Source: Diphasiastrum complanatum (lineage: Eukaryota > Streptophyta > Lycopodiopsida > Lycopodiales > Lycopodiaceae). Taken from it: a DNA stretch of 64,000 nt. Location of the stretch: positions 15,312,229 to 15,376,228 of the forward strand of contig CM055102.1 in the NCBI GenBank assembly GCA_029204225.1, read 5' to 3'. Made by a program: the position numbers and the translations under genes. Shown here piece after piece: positions 11,686 through 24,739 of this stretch. The notes beneath the pieces are model-generated. The model was not told where the DNA came from, ran no database searches, and was given only the letters and a program-made list of their open reading frames with translations. Each line of letters opens with the position of its first letter. The first letter of the stretch is position 1.

Positions 11686-12332
11686 TCCCAGAACCGTGGA
11701 AGGAACCGTACCACGGTTCCTTGAACCGTGGTACGGTTCATCTAAATAATGATTAATTCATTAATTAATTTTTTTCCCCCCCCCAAAACCCCTCAATGCT
11801 CATTTTTTGTCCCTCATTTCACATTTGTTGTGGTAGAGATTGAGAGAGAGGGCGCTTTGGTTTGAGAGAGAGGGTTGCTCAGATTGATGAGAGAGAAGAG
11901 GGCAGAGTAGAGAGAGACTGTAGCCCCCTCTCTCTGTCTCCCTCTCTCTTGACAATTTGGGTAATTTTTTCAACTTTTTTGGCCTTTTTTTGGCCTGTTT
12001 TTGGAGGTGGGTAGTTAAAAAAACAAGGCCATTGAATAATTTGAACTAAATAATCTAAACTCGCTACAAATCTGCTTTTTTTGGCATTTTTTAGCATTTT
12101 TTTGGGCTATTTTTGGGGGTGGGGAAAAATAATAATAATTGATTAATTGATTAATTATCTGTACGGTTCACCACAGTTCCAGGCTAAGGAAGCGACCCCT
12201 GCGTCCAAACGCGCGTCCGACCCCGCATCCGACCCCGCGTCCGGGTCCGGACCCTCATGTCTGGTTCAACTTCCAGGTAAAATTTTCTGAGAACCGTACG
12301 GTTCTCAGAACCGTGGTGAACCCTACATGATG
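11686..12332. mobile_element. non-autonomous DNA element with AACCGTGG subterminal repeats
   Basis: The block opens TAGAACCCACG...CAGAACCGTGG and closes with ...CAGAACCGTGGTGAACCCTA, so the ends form imperfect inverted repeats. GGAACCGTACCACGGTTCC near the left and GAACCGTACGGTTC near the right are short palindromes typical of hAT-like subterminal regions. It interrupts a gypsy RT reading frame, which supports insertion. I could not find a clean 8-bp target duplication. It is A/T-rich inside, with no coding potential, and contains the 80-bp element at 12184-12263. Confidence 0.55.
12184..12263 (-). mobile_element. 80-bp minimal derivative of the hAT A/B family, nested
   Basis: On the minus strand this reads from CAGACATGAGGGTCCGG, through repeats of GGACGCGGGGTCGG type, to CGCTTCCTTAG: the left and right ends of elements A and B with everything between them lost. 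GTTCCAGG precedes it and CTTCCAGG occurs 7 bases after it, a possible imperfect target duplication. Confidence 0.65.
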
Positions 12333-12429
12333 CATTTCTATGCCTTAATCTTTTAGTTGATAAAAGGACAATGGGATACATTTGTGTGTAGATCTTAACA
12401 GGAATTACCCCAACTTCCATTTTTTAGCG

Positions 12430-14640
12430 AAAAAAATGTCTTCAAATAATAAAATATGCTATGTTCCAAATTAGCTCCAATTGATAGACACTATAAGAAT
12501 TGTTCTATATATACTACTCAAGAGGACCATAATGGAACCTTCCAAGAACTATCAATTAAGGCAAGATTGGGCCCAAATGACGCAATCAGCCTGCAGATAG
12601 CTGCTTGTGAATTACTCTAGAAAGCTCCAAAAGTACATACGGAAGATAGTTATGGGGCCGTTAGGTAATTAATGGACCTAGTATAACATTGTCTTAAGGG
12701 CCAATATTAGCCATAACAAAATAACATTGGATCATAGATGCAGCCCACATACACTGGATCGTGTCCATAATTGGGATCATAGATGCAACCCACATTCCGG
12801 AACACATTTTCTGTCAAGAAATTAACTAACCGATCAAATCATCAAAAAAATTAGTCCACTCTCAAAATAAAATAACTAAACCATCAAAATTTCATCTAAA
12901 CTATCAAAAAAGTATCCAAGCATTAATGTCTTCTTCTAAAAAAAGATTAAAAAAAAAATGTGCAATCTCGACATTGTTCTGCAATCCAGATCAGTTATGT
13001 TCCTAAACACTCATTCCAAAACGTGGTTGCAGCATAACGCAATTGCGAGTGAGATGTACTGATCATATAGAAGATTGTATTTGGTTGTGAGCAAGGGTAC
13101 CACCCACAGCGTTGGAGTGTGGCATGAAATTGGCCAGACATCCAAAAATAGGAGTTGTGCATCGCCCGTCGAACTAATGAGGTATGTACTGCCACTTTCA
13201 ACTAGGGAGATACAAGTATATCACGTGATCTATCCTCAAATAAGATATGTAGATACTATCAGAAAGCCTCGGAGTGGAGCCTTTAGCTCTTCAAGAAAGC
13301 AGTGTTATGGGGTTGCAAACATGATATATGCAATATATCACATCAGTAAAAAGCCTAGTAGATTTTTCAACTACTAGTTATCAGATATCATGTGCATCCA
13401 ACAAGTGTTATGCTTATACTCGCACACGACCACTTTTCCCCCTAATATACAAATTTTGAAATTTAGAAATTTAGAAATCAAACATGGTATGAACAAAATA
13501 GAGGAGAACTCTATTGCTGAATCTATGCTGAGTTTCAAACCTATGACACTTAAAAGAATGATGGTTTTAAATTGCTAAAAGTGTTTCCATCTATGCAGGT
13601 AACGGGAATGGCAATGGAAGCTTGCTCCTTGTCACTATGTCACTAACCCATTGTATGCTGGCTCGTTAGATCATATTTTTGAGCTACTGTAAGACAGATA
13701 TTTAGCATCAAAATCAAATTTTTAAAAAGCACTTTCTGGTGAACAACAGAATGTATTTGTTATACAATGTTTCTCTGATGTCTAGACGGAGAAGTGTGGC
13801 TCGGAAAAGTGGGTTTGCACACAGACATAGCACAGGGAAAGTCTGGCTTTCAAGAGCTAATTTTTGTGCTGAGCTAACAGAAAATTGAAATTCTATAATG
13901 AGGCTGCTTTCCCAAAGCCAGCATATGTCATTACAGGCTCTCACATGTTAATATAGCATGTGATAGCTGACCATGAAAGTTTAAGAAAACAAAGTCTCCA
14001 AAAGTGAGTATATAGTTGTTTTTTACTTAAGGCAGGAGCCATTGTGTTTTCGGGCACCTAATTGTAGTCAGTTATGAAGGTTTGAGAGTTTTGCCCTTAG
14101 TGAGCAATGAGCCACAAAAGAATCTTGCTGTTACAGTCCTCAAAATCCAATTTGTGTTTTTCAAGAGTGGTCCAGACTTTCTGATAAATCATAGTCCAGG
14201 TTCAAATCACCCACCCACAAATCCTAGAAAAGCATGTCTAACTAGCAGTCCAAATTAATGGCCTTCTAACTTGGATCAGTGACAAACCTCAAAAATGCAA
14301 TTGGCAATGAACATTTACTCTCAAAACTATGTGAATTTTTTTTCATCTTGCATGTCCACTCGAACGTGCACAGAAATCAAAGTTCATACCTCGAGGCGGG
14401 AAAGGAGGCATCAGCCAACCGGATATTTATATCTGGACCAGAATTTGTGAAGTTTGTATGATTTCTTTATCTTGTATGTCCTATGTGAGGCTGAGAGGAA
14501 TTACACTCCAGATCTCAAGGAGAGTAAAGGAGGAGCACTGATTTTGTCTAATTGTACCGGCAAAAAGAGGCTCAGATTGCTGTTATAGCAGGAGATTACT
14601 TGATATTTTTACCACTACAAATCAAATGCAGACTAATCAA
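12430..14640. other. downstream flank of the bZIP gene; no exon recognised
   Basis: I searched the minus strand here for the remaining C-terminal exon(s) of the bZIP gene, including the expected conserved C4 motif (R-x-x-S/T near the C-terminus), and could not recognise one. The short frames are unconvincing. The stretch may hold introns or the gene's 3' end in a diverged form. Confidence 0.4.
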
Positions 14641-14646
14641 ACATAC

Positions 14647-15787
14647 CTGCTGCCTCTTCAGTCGCGAAATTTCATCTTTCAGCTGCATCACCTCTGCCTC
14701 AAGCTCCACAGTGTAAGCCTGCAGCGCATATCACAGATCTATAACTCAACAAGCAGGAACCAGAAACTGAGTAAGTAAACCAGCAAATGCCATGACGTTT
14801 TGATAAACCTTCTCAAGTCACCTGCTTTCGAGCTCGAGATCTAGCTGCTGACTCCCTGTTCTTTATCATACGCCGTTGACGACGCTCTGAAGCATTATCC
14901 GCAACATCATATGCAGGCCTTTTAGTTGGTGTATCAGGTGTTGTTGAACTAGTTAAGCGAGGGGAGAGTGACAAACTTCTAACTAGATTCTCTGGAACTA
15001 ACCCTGGTCCTATGTCTAATGGGGTCTCAAGCATATTGCGTATATTCCCAGGTAGCAACATGCCTCCTAAGGGACCTGTTCTCTTATTGGCCACACCAGC
15101 CCTGGCTGCTGCTGCAACCTCTGCCTGCTGCTGCAGCAAAAATTGTTGTTGCTGCTGTTGCTTTAGCTGATAGTTGTACCATTCTAATTGTTGCTGATTC
15201 TGCGCAATGCTTTCCAGCTTGGCTCGAGGAGTCGGTTCTCCAAAACTGGAATTAAAAGAATTAGCCGTGGCATTGCTTGCACTAGTACCCACGTCCATGT
15301 CGTCCCTAACAACTCCTGCCTTGACTAAGAAGTCTTCTAATGTCATCTCCCCGTAACCTCCTAGCCATTGCTGCTGCTGCTGCGTTTGCGTTTGCGTTTG
15401 CGTTTGCTCTTGCTCTTGCTCTTGCTCTTGCTCCTGCTCTTCACGATCTTTCTGCCCCTTGTGACGTTGAATTTCATTCCACACTTCATCGACGGTTTTG
15501 CGACTAAGAGTTCGAGGAAGTGTTAGACTCCCCTGTTGCAAATTGTTCTGGGCTTCAGTGCCCGCATTTCCTAGCATGGCTACAGCCATAGCTTGGCCTT
15601 CTTCTGCTGTCCAGATATTCTTCCAAAACTCGTCCATGCTCATGCTGCCAAAGTTCTTCCCCGATTCTTTCAACGAATTCTGTACTTCTTCCAAAGTGAG
15701 AGCGTAAATAGAGCCCTGTCGACGCAAAGGTGTAGCCGAAGTTCGGAGGGCTCTGTTGCTAGTAGATAGCATGGTTTTCGATGCCAT
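14647..15787 (-). CDS. group A bZIP transcription factor (ABF/AREB/ABI5-like), C-terminal end not found
   Basis: Likely nuclear regulator of abscisic-acid-responsive genes binding ACGT-core ABRE/G-box sites (family knowledge). Exon 1 (15787-14822, 322 codons) begins at ATG in an ACCATGG context. It carries conserved block C1 (RRQGSIYALTLEEVQNSL, residues 22-39), C2 (LTLPRTLSRKTVDEVWNEIQ, 88-107), an EQ/TQ/Q tract (117-140), C3 (MTLEDFLVKAGVV, 148-160), a Gln-rich segment (198-221) and the basic region (RRQRRMIKNRESAARSRARK, 302-321). The donor is CAG|GTGACT. Exon 2 (14718-14647, 24 codons, acceptor TGCAG) continues AYTVELEAEVMQLKDEIS, the leucine zipper with Leu at 328, 335 and 342, and ends CAG|GTATGT. 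The basic/zipper split at this intron is typical of the family. RQGS26 and RTLS95 fit SnRK2-type R-x-x-S sites. Later exon(s) with C4 were not located. Confidence 0.9.
15371..15440 (-). repeat. in-frame hexanucleotide repeats in the bZIP coding exon
   Basis: On the coding strand, runs of GAGCAA-type then ACGCAA-type hexamers, then CAG triplets, encode five or more EQ pairs, about four TQ pairs and a polyglutamine stretch between blocks C2 and C3. The length is a multiple of three, so the frame is kept. Confidence 0.85.
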
Positions 15788-16961
15788 GGTAAACTATCTT
15801 GTGCTTTTCAGAAAAAAAAATCGATATGCGTTTTACTTTTAGTAACAGAGGCTTATATGACCAATTTTGCAATATCCTCTTTTTTTCTCACTCCGTAATA
15901 CCTCGCTGAATATTAATCTGCGTACAGCTTGTCTCCTTCGCAATCCCAAAGAAAGCTTTACTTAGTAGACGATTTACTGAGAGAAGTCATAAGTGTGCTT
16001 AAAAGTTTTCTCTCTGTCGCGCTATTAGGTAGAGAACGTTGCATCGATTTTACAATCCGATCTGATCATTGTATCAAAAAACAAAAATTTAGGTTGCTTC
16101 TCGTAACATAGGGGCATGAGAACATTCTTGAACCTCATAAAAGCTGGACTAATACAGGGATCGTCTGACATAATGAGCAAGGAAAACTTCCAAAAGTCTT
16201 CAAAATTTTATCAAAGCCTACCGCATTCTCACCAGATAACTCGTACATTAATGTGCTGCACAAAGATTTACCAGAATTGAAACTTCTTACACAGGAGAAA
16301 TTTGTCTTCCGCCTGGATATTGTTCTCAGACGAAAACTTCATTCCCAGCACCGACAGTTGAAGGATCCATCCCGTACCATCGTTTCTTCCTTTAAATGTG
16401 ATGATCGACGGGCCTTAATCTAACTTGAGCACTTGAAAAGTCCATCTACTAATTCTTTCAGGATCGCGGTCTGGCCACAAGAACTTTAACCTCACTTTTT
16501 TTTTTCCTCGATTTACCTCATTTTTCACACATCCCTGAGCCTGAAGCCAAACTGACTCGATCAAATCACAAAAGCACCACTACCTCACCAACAAATCAAC
16601 ACGTACATGTCTCAGCTCTGTTCAGAACACTAAAAACATCTCACTCTCACAGATTCGCAGAAAATATAAACAATCAACCACAAGAATATCTCGCTTTCTA
16701 CACTCCCACAACCAGATCCATGCAATCTCACTCTCACAACCAAAAGCACACAAAACTATTAACAATAATGCCAATATTGCTGACTCCAATCACAAAGATT
16801 CGTTTCCTTACATATTTTTCGACGAAATACGCTACCAAATCTCACAACAAAAACAACAACAAAAAGACGAAACGCTTAAATCTAACTAATATTTGCGTCT
16901 GTTCTTCTCTCCAAAAGCCGATCAATCCAGAAATTGGATCGATTGTCTCACCTTTTAACTC

Positions 16962-17085
16962 CCGCCATCTCCATCTCCATCTCCATCTCCGTGTGCCGCT
17001 GCCGCTGCCGCTGCTGCTTGCTTGTCAATGTGAGCTGCCATCGACAAATCCTTCGTCGGACGTCCCAGTCAGCAAAAGGCGAATA
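16962..17085 (-). promoter_or_regulatory. possible 5'UTR exon and promoter of the bZIP gene
   Basis: Read on the minus strand, this GC-rich island has (GCAGCG)n and (GGAGAT)n hexamer runs and ends AAAAG|GTGAGA, a good donor. The minus strand before the bZIP ATG has a T-run then CTGAAAAG, usable as an acceptor. An ATTTATATTC stretch near 17,110 could serve as a TATA element. A leader exon plus a ~1.1-kb 5'UTR intron would fit, but this is inference from composition and splice-like signals only. Confidence 0.35.
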
Positions 17086-17119
17086 AATTTCGAATTAAAA
17101 AATGAGCGAATATAAATGC

Positions 17120-18539
17120 CAAATAAAATGTTCCATGACTTCTCGGCACACACCTCCAAAATATCTTACCAATTAGTGGCAGATAAGGTAGTACAAAGCA
17201 AAGACCAAAAATGCAAATGCAAAAATATCAAGCTAACACTTGAAAAAAAATTTCCCTTGTTTCCTTCGTTTTGGACTACAAATCAAATTCAACTCAACTT
17301 AATTTATCGCTTCTCCTCTACTTCTCCTTTTTTTTTTTTTTTGTCGGGGACCTCTCCTCTGAATCCTCGCATCTTGAAGGCACATCTCGAGCCTCGCATG
17401 CCCTAAACCACACACCTTTTATTTTTTTTAGGTTTGATGCCCCCGTTTAGCCTGGGATATTATCTCGTAAGCACGTCTTTAAAAAGATGCTATAACAAAT
17501 CTAAAAACCATACCCCTTCTTATGTGTTGTCTTGTAAGTGTGCACGAAAAGGTGCTATCGTTTCAAGGTTTTTCTCCAGTTGATTATCTTTTGCAAGTTG
17601 TGTGATAAGTGCAAAAATGATGACAGTGAGTGTTCGTGCCAAGCATGTTTGTTCATATTGACTTCCTTTTGTGTGTTGGCTTTTAAAGTTTTCTCACTTA
17701 GATTCTCTGTGTGCACATGAAATTCCAAGTGAGACCAAGATTTGAGATCACAAACAAAATTTTCCAAGCACTAGACGGGTAGGGCAGGCTTCGAGCAAAG
17801 GGTATCTCAAGAATTGGCCACATTATGAGATTCTTTTCGCACTTTCTTTGCTTTTGCAAGCCTTTAGTTCTAGCAAAAAATCAACTTGATATTGCGTTGA
17901 GTGGATACAAAGGTAAACCCAAGAATCAACATTACGATTTCTCCTCGTGTTTTAAAATTCATAGAAAAAACATGAAGCAACAAATCACCTATATATAGAA
18001 ATCAGACTAGAATAAGCCAGGATGAGAGACCAAGCCCTAGCTAACAAACTTTAGATGTAACCATCCAAAACTACCTGCTCCAACAACCTCCACAACAAAT
18101 GCAAAGATGAGAGCAAAATCTAGATAGAAATCTCATAAAATGATCTCGAATACAACAATGGATTACTCATCCTTCTAGTCCATGCACTTTAGTCTACTTA
18201 TAGACATTGGGAATGACTCTCTCTCCTTTCTCTAAAATCATATAGCCTAAAACATCAACTATGAACCCTACACTAGCAATACTGGTCCATATGGCCAATT
18301 TATATCAAATAAATGCTATTTTGTGGGTCTTGAAGTCTACGACTTCTAAGACCTATCTAAATATAATAAAAATTCTATTTTAATCAGCCACACATGTGTG
18401 AAATGTTTGATGAACAGTATGTACAAGTTGGGTCTCCATTTGGCCAAACATAGACAAGCAATTTAGTTGACGATTTGTCACAAATGAGCAGGGGTCATGA
18501 AAGTTTCCTTTGATGCACGACTTTGGAATACTATAGAGA
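17120..18539. other. intergenic, no gene seen
   Basis: AT-rich sequence without a convincing exon, RNA or repeat on either strand. Confidence 0.5.
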
Positions 18540-18908
18540 GTGTTTCAACCCTATAATAGAAGCTCCTACTCAACGCCAAATTGTAAAAAGCAAGTCATTT
18601 TACACTTAAGGACAAAGTCTCATGAATTACATTCGGAAGTGGGAAGATGGAACACTCCAAAGACCCCTTGGGAGGAGCACACATGCTCTATTTACAAGAA
18701 CGGGAGTATTGAGACAAAATTTTATCACTATTGGACTGCATCATACTTGAAGCTCTTCAGCAAGACCTTTCCTAAGCTTTTTGAGGAACCTATAGTGACA
18801 TTACTTACGTTATTTGATAAAGTTGATATTAGCATGTTCGGTAGTTTTTTGCTAAAAACTCATAAGTGGTGTAAAACTATTTTAGACCAAAACAAGATCG
18901 ATTTATGA
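18540..18908 (+). pseudogene. possible LINE-type retrotransposon tail
   Basis: An open frame of 122 residues ending at TGA. The part EEHTCSIYKNGSIETKFYHY followed by KTFPKLFEEP and LLTLFDKVD resembles the Cys/His-containing tail of plant LINE reverse transcriptases (usually a C-x2-C-x-G-x-VE-x2-x-H-F pattern). The second Cys and the His are missing here, so if the match is right it is degenerate. No RT palm motif is visible nearby. It could also be chance. Confidence 0.3.
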
Positions 18909-20772
18909 TCTTCGAGTAATTTTTGCATGATTTTATTGGATTTTAGGATGTAGATATTGTACTTGATTTTGGTCCCATAAGATATTGGCTTAAGTGGACG
19001 TGACACAAGTTCATTTCCATGACACTGCTCACCAATTACACATATGAGGCATGAGTTGATTCCTCGTGCTCCCCTCTTCTTGAGGACCTACACACCTAGC
19101 CTATATACACCACTACACTACAACATACCCACTGACACACCCATCTCCATTTCCCCCCGTCCATGTGAGTCACCTTTGACATGGTCCTACCGGCCATCAA
19201 GAGAATAAAGACTTGTGGTACCCAAGACATTGAGGACCTTGAGTCAAAATTGCTAATCCATGCCACAAACATATTTTCCTCTACTCTAGCCACTCTAGTC
19301 AATTGATCAATTGTCTCTGGTTCAGATTGATCAATGAACAGATTACTTGAAAAATCTAAGGCAAGAGCACAATGGCATTGAAAAAACCTGCTTCTTACTA
19401 TGAGAAATGGATATCAGAAATTATTCTAAGTGCTCACTATGGGAAAAACAGCCTGCTCTCGAGTAGAGAGAGAAAATCAAGACATAAAACTCGGGTAGAG
19501 AGAGAATGAGCCCAAAACACCAAAACCTCAATATTCATAATATGACAAAACATGCCAAAGTTTCCCTACATCAAAGAGGCTCGAATTCCTATAGTGGAGT
19601 TGCATGGAAAGTCCACTTTACTTAGTTAACTCAACTACCAAGGATCCACATGTAAAACTGCATGCATGGATATTGCATGTACTGCATGTCAACTCTCAAA
19701 ATTGCCTAGACATGTGTAGATCATAAAAACTACTTTGCATGTTGCATGCACTGAATGCATGTTGCTTGCATGCACTCTTAATGACGTTTCATGTAATCTA
19801 ACTTTTGCATGACATTAAGATTGAATCTACCTAACTCAAACTCGACCTATTCTAGAAGGTTATGTGCTCAATTCACATACATTTATGTACAATAAAATAT
19901 ACAATGGAAATAGGATGGGCATGGCCCCAAAACTCGAGATAGGGAGATACAATTTTACTAATCTTCACAATGAGCTGTAAGCGATCCAAAGTATTTCTGA
20001 TAACCTCCCCTTTTTCCAAAACGATCTTGTCCTACAACCATGTCAATCCTGATAAAAGTTCAGCTTCTTAATTGGCAAGTCGCTCTTTGCACCGCTTCCT
20101 TGTCCTTCTTTTCCCTGTATCGAGTAAATTTTCTTCTTTTTCCTTGGCCAGACAGGAGAAAGCTGGGATTATTAAGATTGAAAGTGCCTATACATTTACT
20201 AGTCTAGTTCTAGAAAAATTTACCCTGTAGAGTGGAGAAGCTAGGTCTTTTGAGCAAACATTCGATATCTCTAATGTTCTCCAAGATGAGTGAGGAGCTT
20301 AGTAGAGGGATTTGCGGCAAGTTTTATAGATGCATCAATCATGTATTGGCATGGATAAAGAAAGGTAATCTAAGCTTTGACAATTTCCCTAGCAGGTTTG
20401 TGTAGCCAAAGGAACAAAGCATTGAGTTGATTTTGCAGTGAGGCACCCAGAAAGAAAATGCTAACATTATTCATCATATACCAAATGGCATGGTCAAACC
20501 AGATAATAGATGACTGATTTTTACACTTGTCTCCACATCTACACTTGAAGAAAGGTCGTTTCCAATTCTAGATTCTAGCTTGGTGGAGATTCATCCTATT
20601 AAAACCAGTGTCAAAATGTCCACCAATACGTGCCCAAGTTTGCTCAGAAGGGCACCGGGAGGGCTCAAATTTGCTCATACGGATAACAGTTTCAAAGGCA
20701 ATAGGGGTCTCAACAGTAGAATTTTTGTTTAGAGCAGCCTATTTACAAGTATGGACTTCTTTTTCAGTAAGA
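18909..20772. other. intergenic; no gene identified
   Basis: No exon identified. The minus strand at about 20,400-20,610 gives a fairly open, interrupted reading (around WFDHAIWYMMNNVSIFFLGA) that looks like decayed coding sequence, but I cannot name it. Confidence 0.4.
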
Positions 20773-23064
<2,292 letters not shown>

Positions 23065-23599
23065 GTGAAACCAACTATGCAACCAAGAAACTAGATAAAG
23101 AGCCAAAGCTACAATCTTAGCATCTGAGTGTGTGATCATGAAAGTGCTCACAAGGTAAACGATTGCCAATTCATAATACATGAGTGGATCAACTTCAACA
23201 CCTGCTAGATACTAGACAACTCCTACCTAGATCAAGGGTTTTCCAGCTTATAAGGTAAGCAACCATTGGCTGAAGGATAAGAGTGAATCGACTTCTACAT
23301 TTTCTAGTAGCCAAACATCTCGTACCCTAGATCAAGGGTAGGGTTTCCATTTTCTCTCCCACTACCTCCCATGGCTCGTGTTTTATCTTTTACTTTTGTC
23401 TTGGGTTACTTTACGGGACTCCACCATAGCCTATCATGATGAAGATGTTCTATGACTAAAATCTCATGACTAATATTGCTTTAAGCTTGATGTTGTTACA
23501 TCCAAGTTAGAGCTTCAAAAAGATATTTCTACCTGTTAAATTTTTTTGGATATACTTGGTCTTTCTATACCAACAATGTAGAAGAAAAAGTGTCCTTGT

Positions 23600-24277
23600 T
23601 TGACTCAAATTATTGCTCTACCCTCCTAGTTTTGCTACATGTGATCAAATATCGCAGCCAGGAGCTTTGGCATCTTTGAGAGGACATTTGAAGAGAAAGT
23701 GTCCCTTTTCCCCACATTTGAAGCATCTACCTTCCTTGCAAAAAAAAACTTGCATTTGCTCCTTTGAAAGGTGTTCAATCTTCTCTTTGGGTTTGAATTT
23801 GTAGATTTAGAATCATTCCTCTTATTCTCACTTCCATTTCAATGGTGGTCATGTAATTATATCCTAGTACCATAATAAATGACTTGTTCTAGCATCTTTG
23901 ACATTTATTAGAGCTAACCCATATTGCATGTTCCTATGCAAAACGAAATAAAACTTTATCTTTTGCACTTTCTTAAAAAAATGATGCAACGTTTGAACTT
24001 TCAAAAGCAACTCCCAAAACCTTCTAACATACTCAACTACCTTTTCATTTTTTTTTTGCCTGAAAACATCCCATGTAGGTAGAATGTCTTTCTTATGAAT
24101 GAGCTTTGATTTGCATTGTAAAACTATGGCAAGTGGATGTAGCTTCATGATTAAATTTCGTTGTTGCCACCAAAGAGATGCATATTTATCTACATACAAG
24201 GTTGGAAAACAAATTTTAGAATGATTGGAATATCTATTTTTCTCGAAAATGTGTATCAAGATTCCTAATCCATGCAA
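23600..24277 (-). pseudogene. LTR-retrotransposon gag remnant with zinc knuckle
   Basis: The open frame 24277-23864 reads YASLWWQQRNLIMK, VLQCKSKLIHK, WDVFRQKKNEKVVEYVRRFW, the arrangement of a retrotransposon gag capsid core (gypsy-like). Downstream on the same strand, at about 23,745-23,690, a different frame gives CFKCGEKGHFLFKC, a perfect CCHC zinc knuckle (C-x2-C-x4-H-x4-C). Upstream at 24,732-24,721 is a PBS-like TGGTATTAGAGA. The order LTR-PBS-gag-knuckle is therefore preserved on the minus strand, but frames are broken and no pol follows before the left 2.3-kb repeat. Confidence 0.7.
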
Positions 24278-24720
24278 GTAAAATCTCTATTCTGTAATAT
24301 CTCCATCAAACGTAGAAAACTTGAAAAAGTTTACCATCAATCTTTGCATAATAAACTCCTTCTTCTTGGTTGAGAATAAGAAGATCACTTGGGAAAAGCA
24401 TAGACAATGACTATAGTGAGGAGAGGAACTCAAAGAGCTTCATGAAGAGCTATCCATCTCTATTGGAGTTGTAGAGTCCATCCACCTTGAACATAAAAAT
24501 CAAGGCCAAAAGTATGAATAAACATGTGAATCTTGAGGTCTAACTCTCAAGGTCTCCCAAGTGTAATCGATTTTATTGAATAAGTCTTGTAAATGAAAAG
24601 AGATTTGAGTAGAAGGAGAACTGATTCGAAAGTAGACATGCAAAGTCTCTTGAGTTGGCATTTAGTTCATACATGAATAAACAAACCATTCACGAAAAGC
24701 ACACTGAAACTGAAGAATGA

Positions 24721-24732
24721 TCTCTAATACCA
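24721..24732 (-). other. primer-binding site, tRNA-iMet type
   Basis: Minus strand TGGTATTAGAGA, one change from the common plant initiator-Met PBS TGGTATCAGAGC. It directly follows CA at 24,734-24,733, as expected at an LTR 3' end. The LTR itself would run to the right from 24,733, but I cannot place its far end. Confidence 0.55.
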
Positions 24733-24739
24733 TGAACTA

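Larger units (their letters stand above)
11120..12425 (+). pseudogene. Ty3/gypsy reverse transcriptase remnant, split by an insertion
   Basis: At 11,500-11,675 the frames read LPSNQPVFRKPYQF, then KKEEDEGARQIAKYLR and ITPSNSPWGVLIP. These fit the segment just before the gypsy RT palm (KEEDEVKRQI...IRPSNSPWG in typical plant elements). After the foreign block at about 11,686-12,332, the sequence resumes at 12,355-12,420 with DKRTMGYICVDLNRNYP across a frameshift, matching the following D-GT-R-CVDYR-LN motif. Upstream, around 11,120-11,220, a phrase of the type FGYEWFYNALT is weakly gypsy-like. Stops and frameshifts throughout show an old copy. Confidence 0.6.

Noticed and set aside
16720-17115. 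131-residue open frame on the plus strand
   Set aside because: Composition is skewed by repeats, no family signal; the opposite strand looks like a 5'UTR of the bZIP gene.
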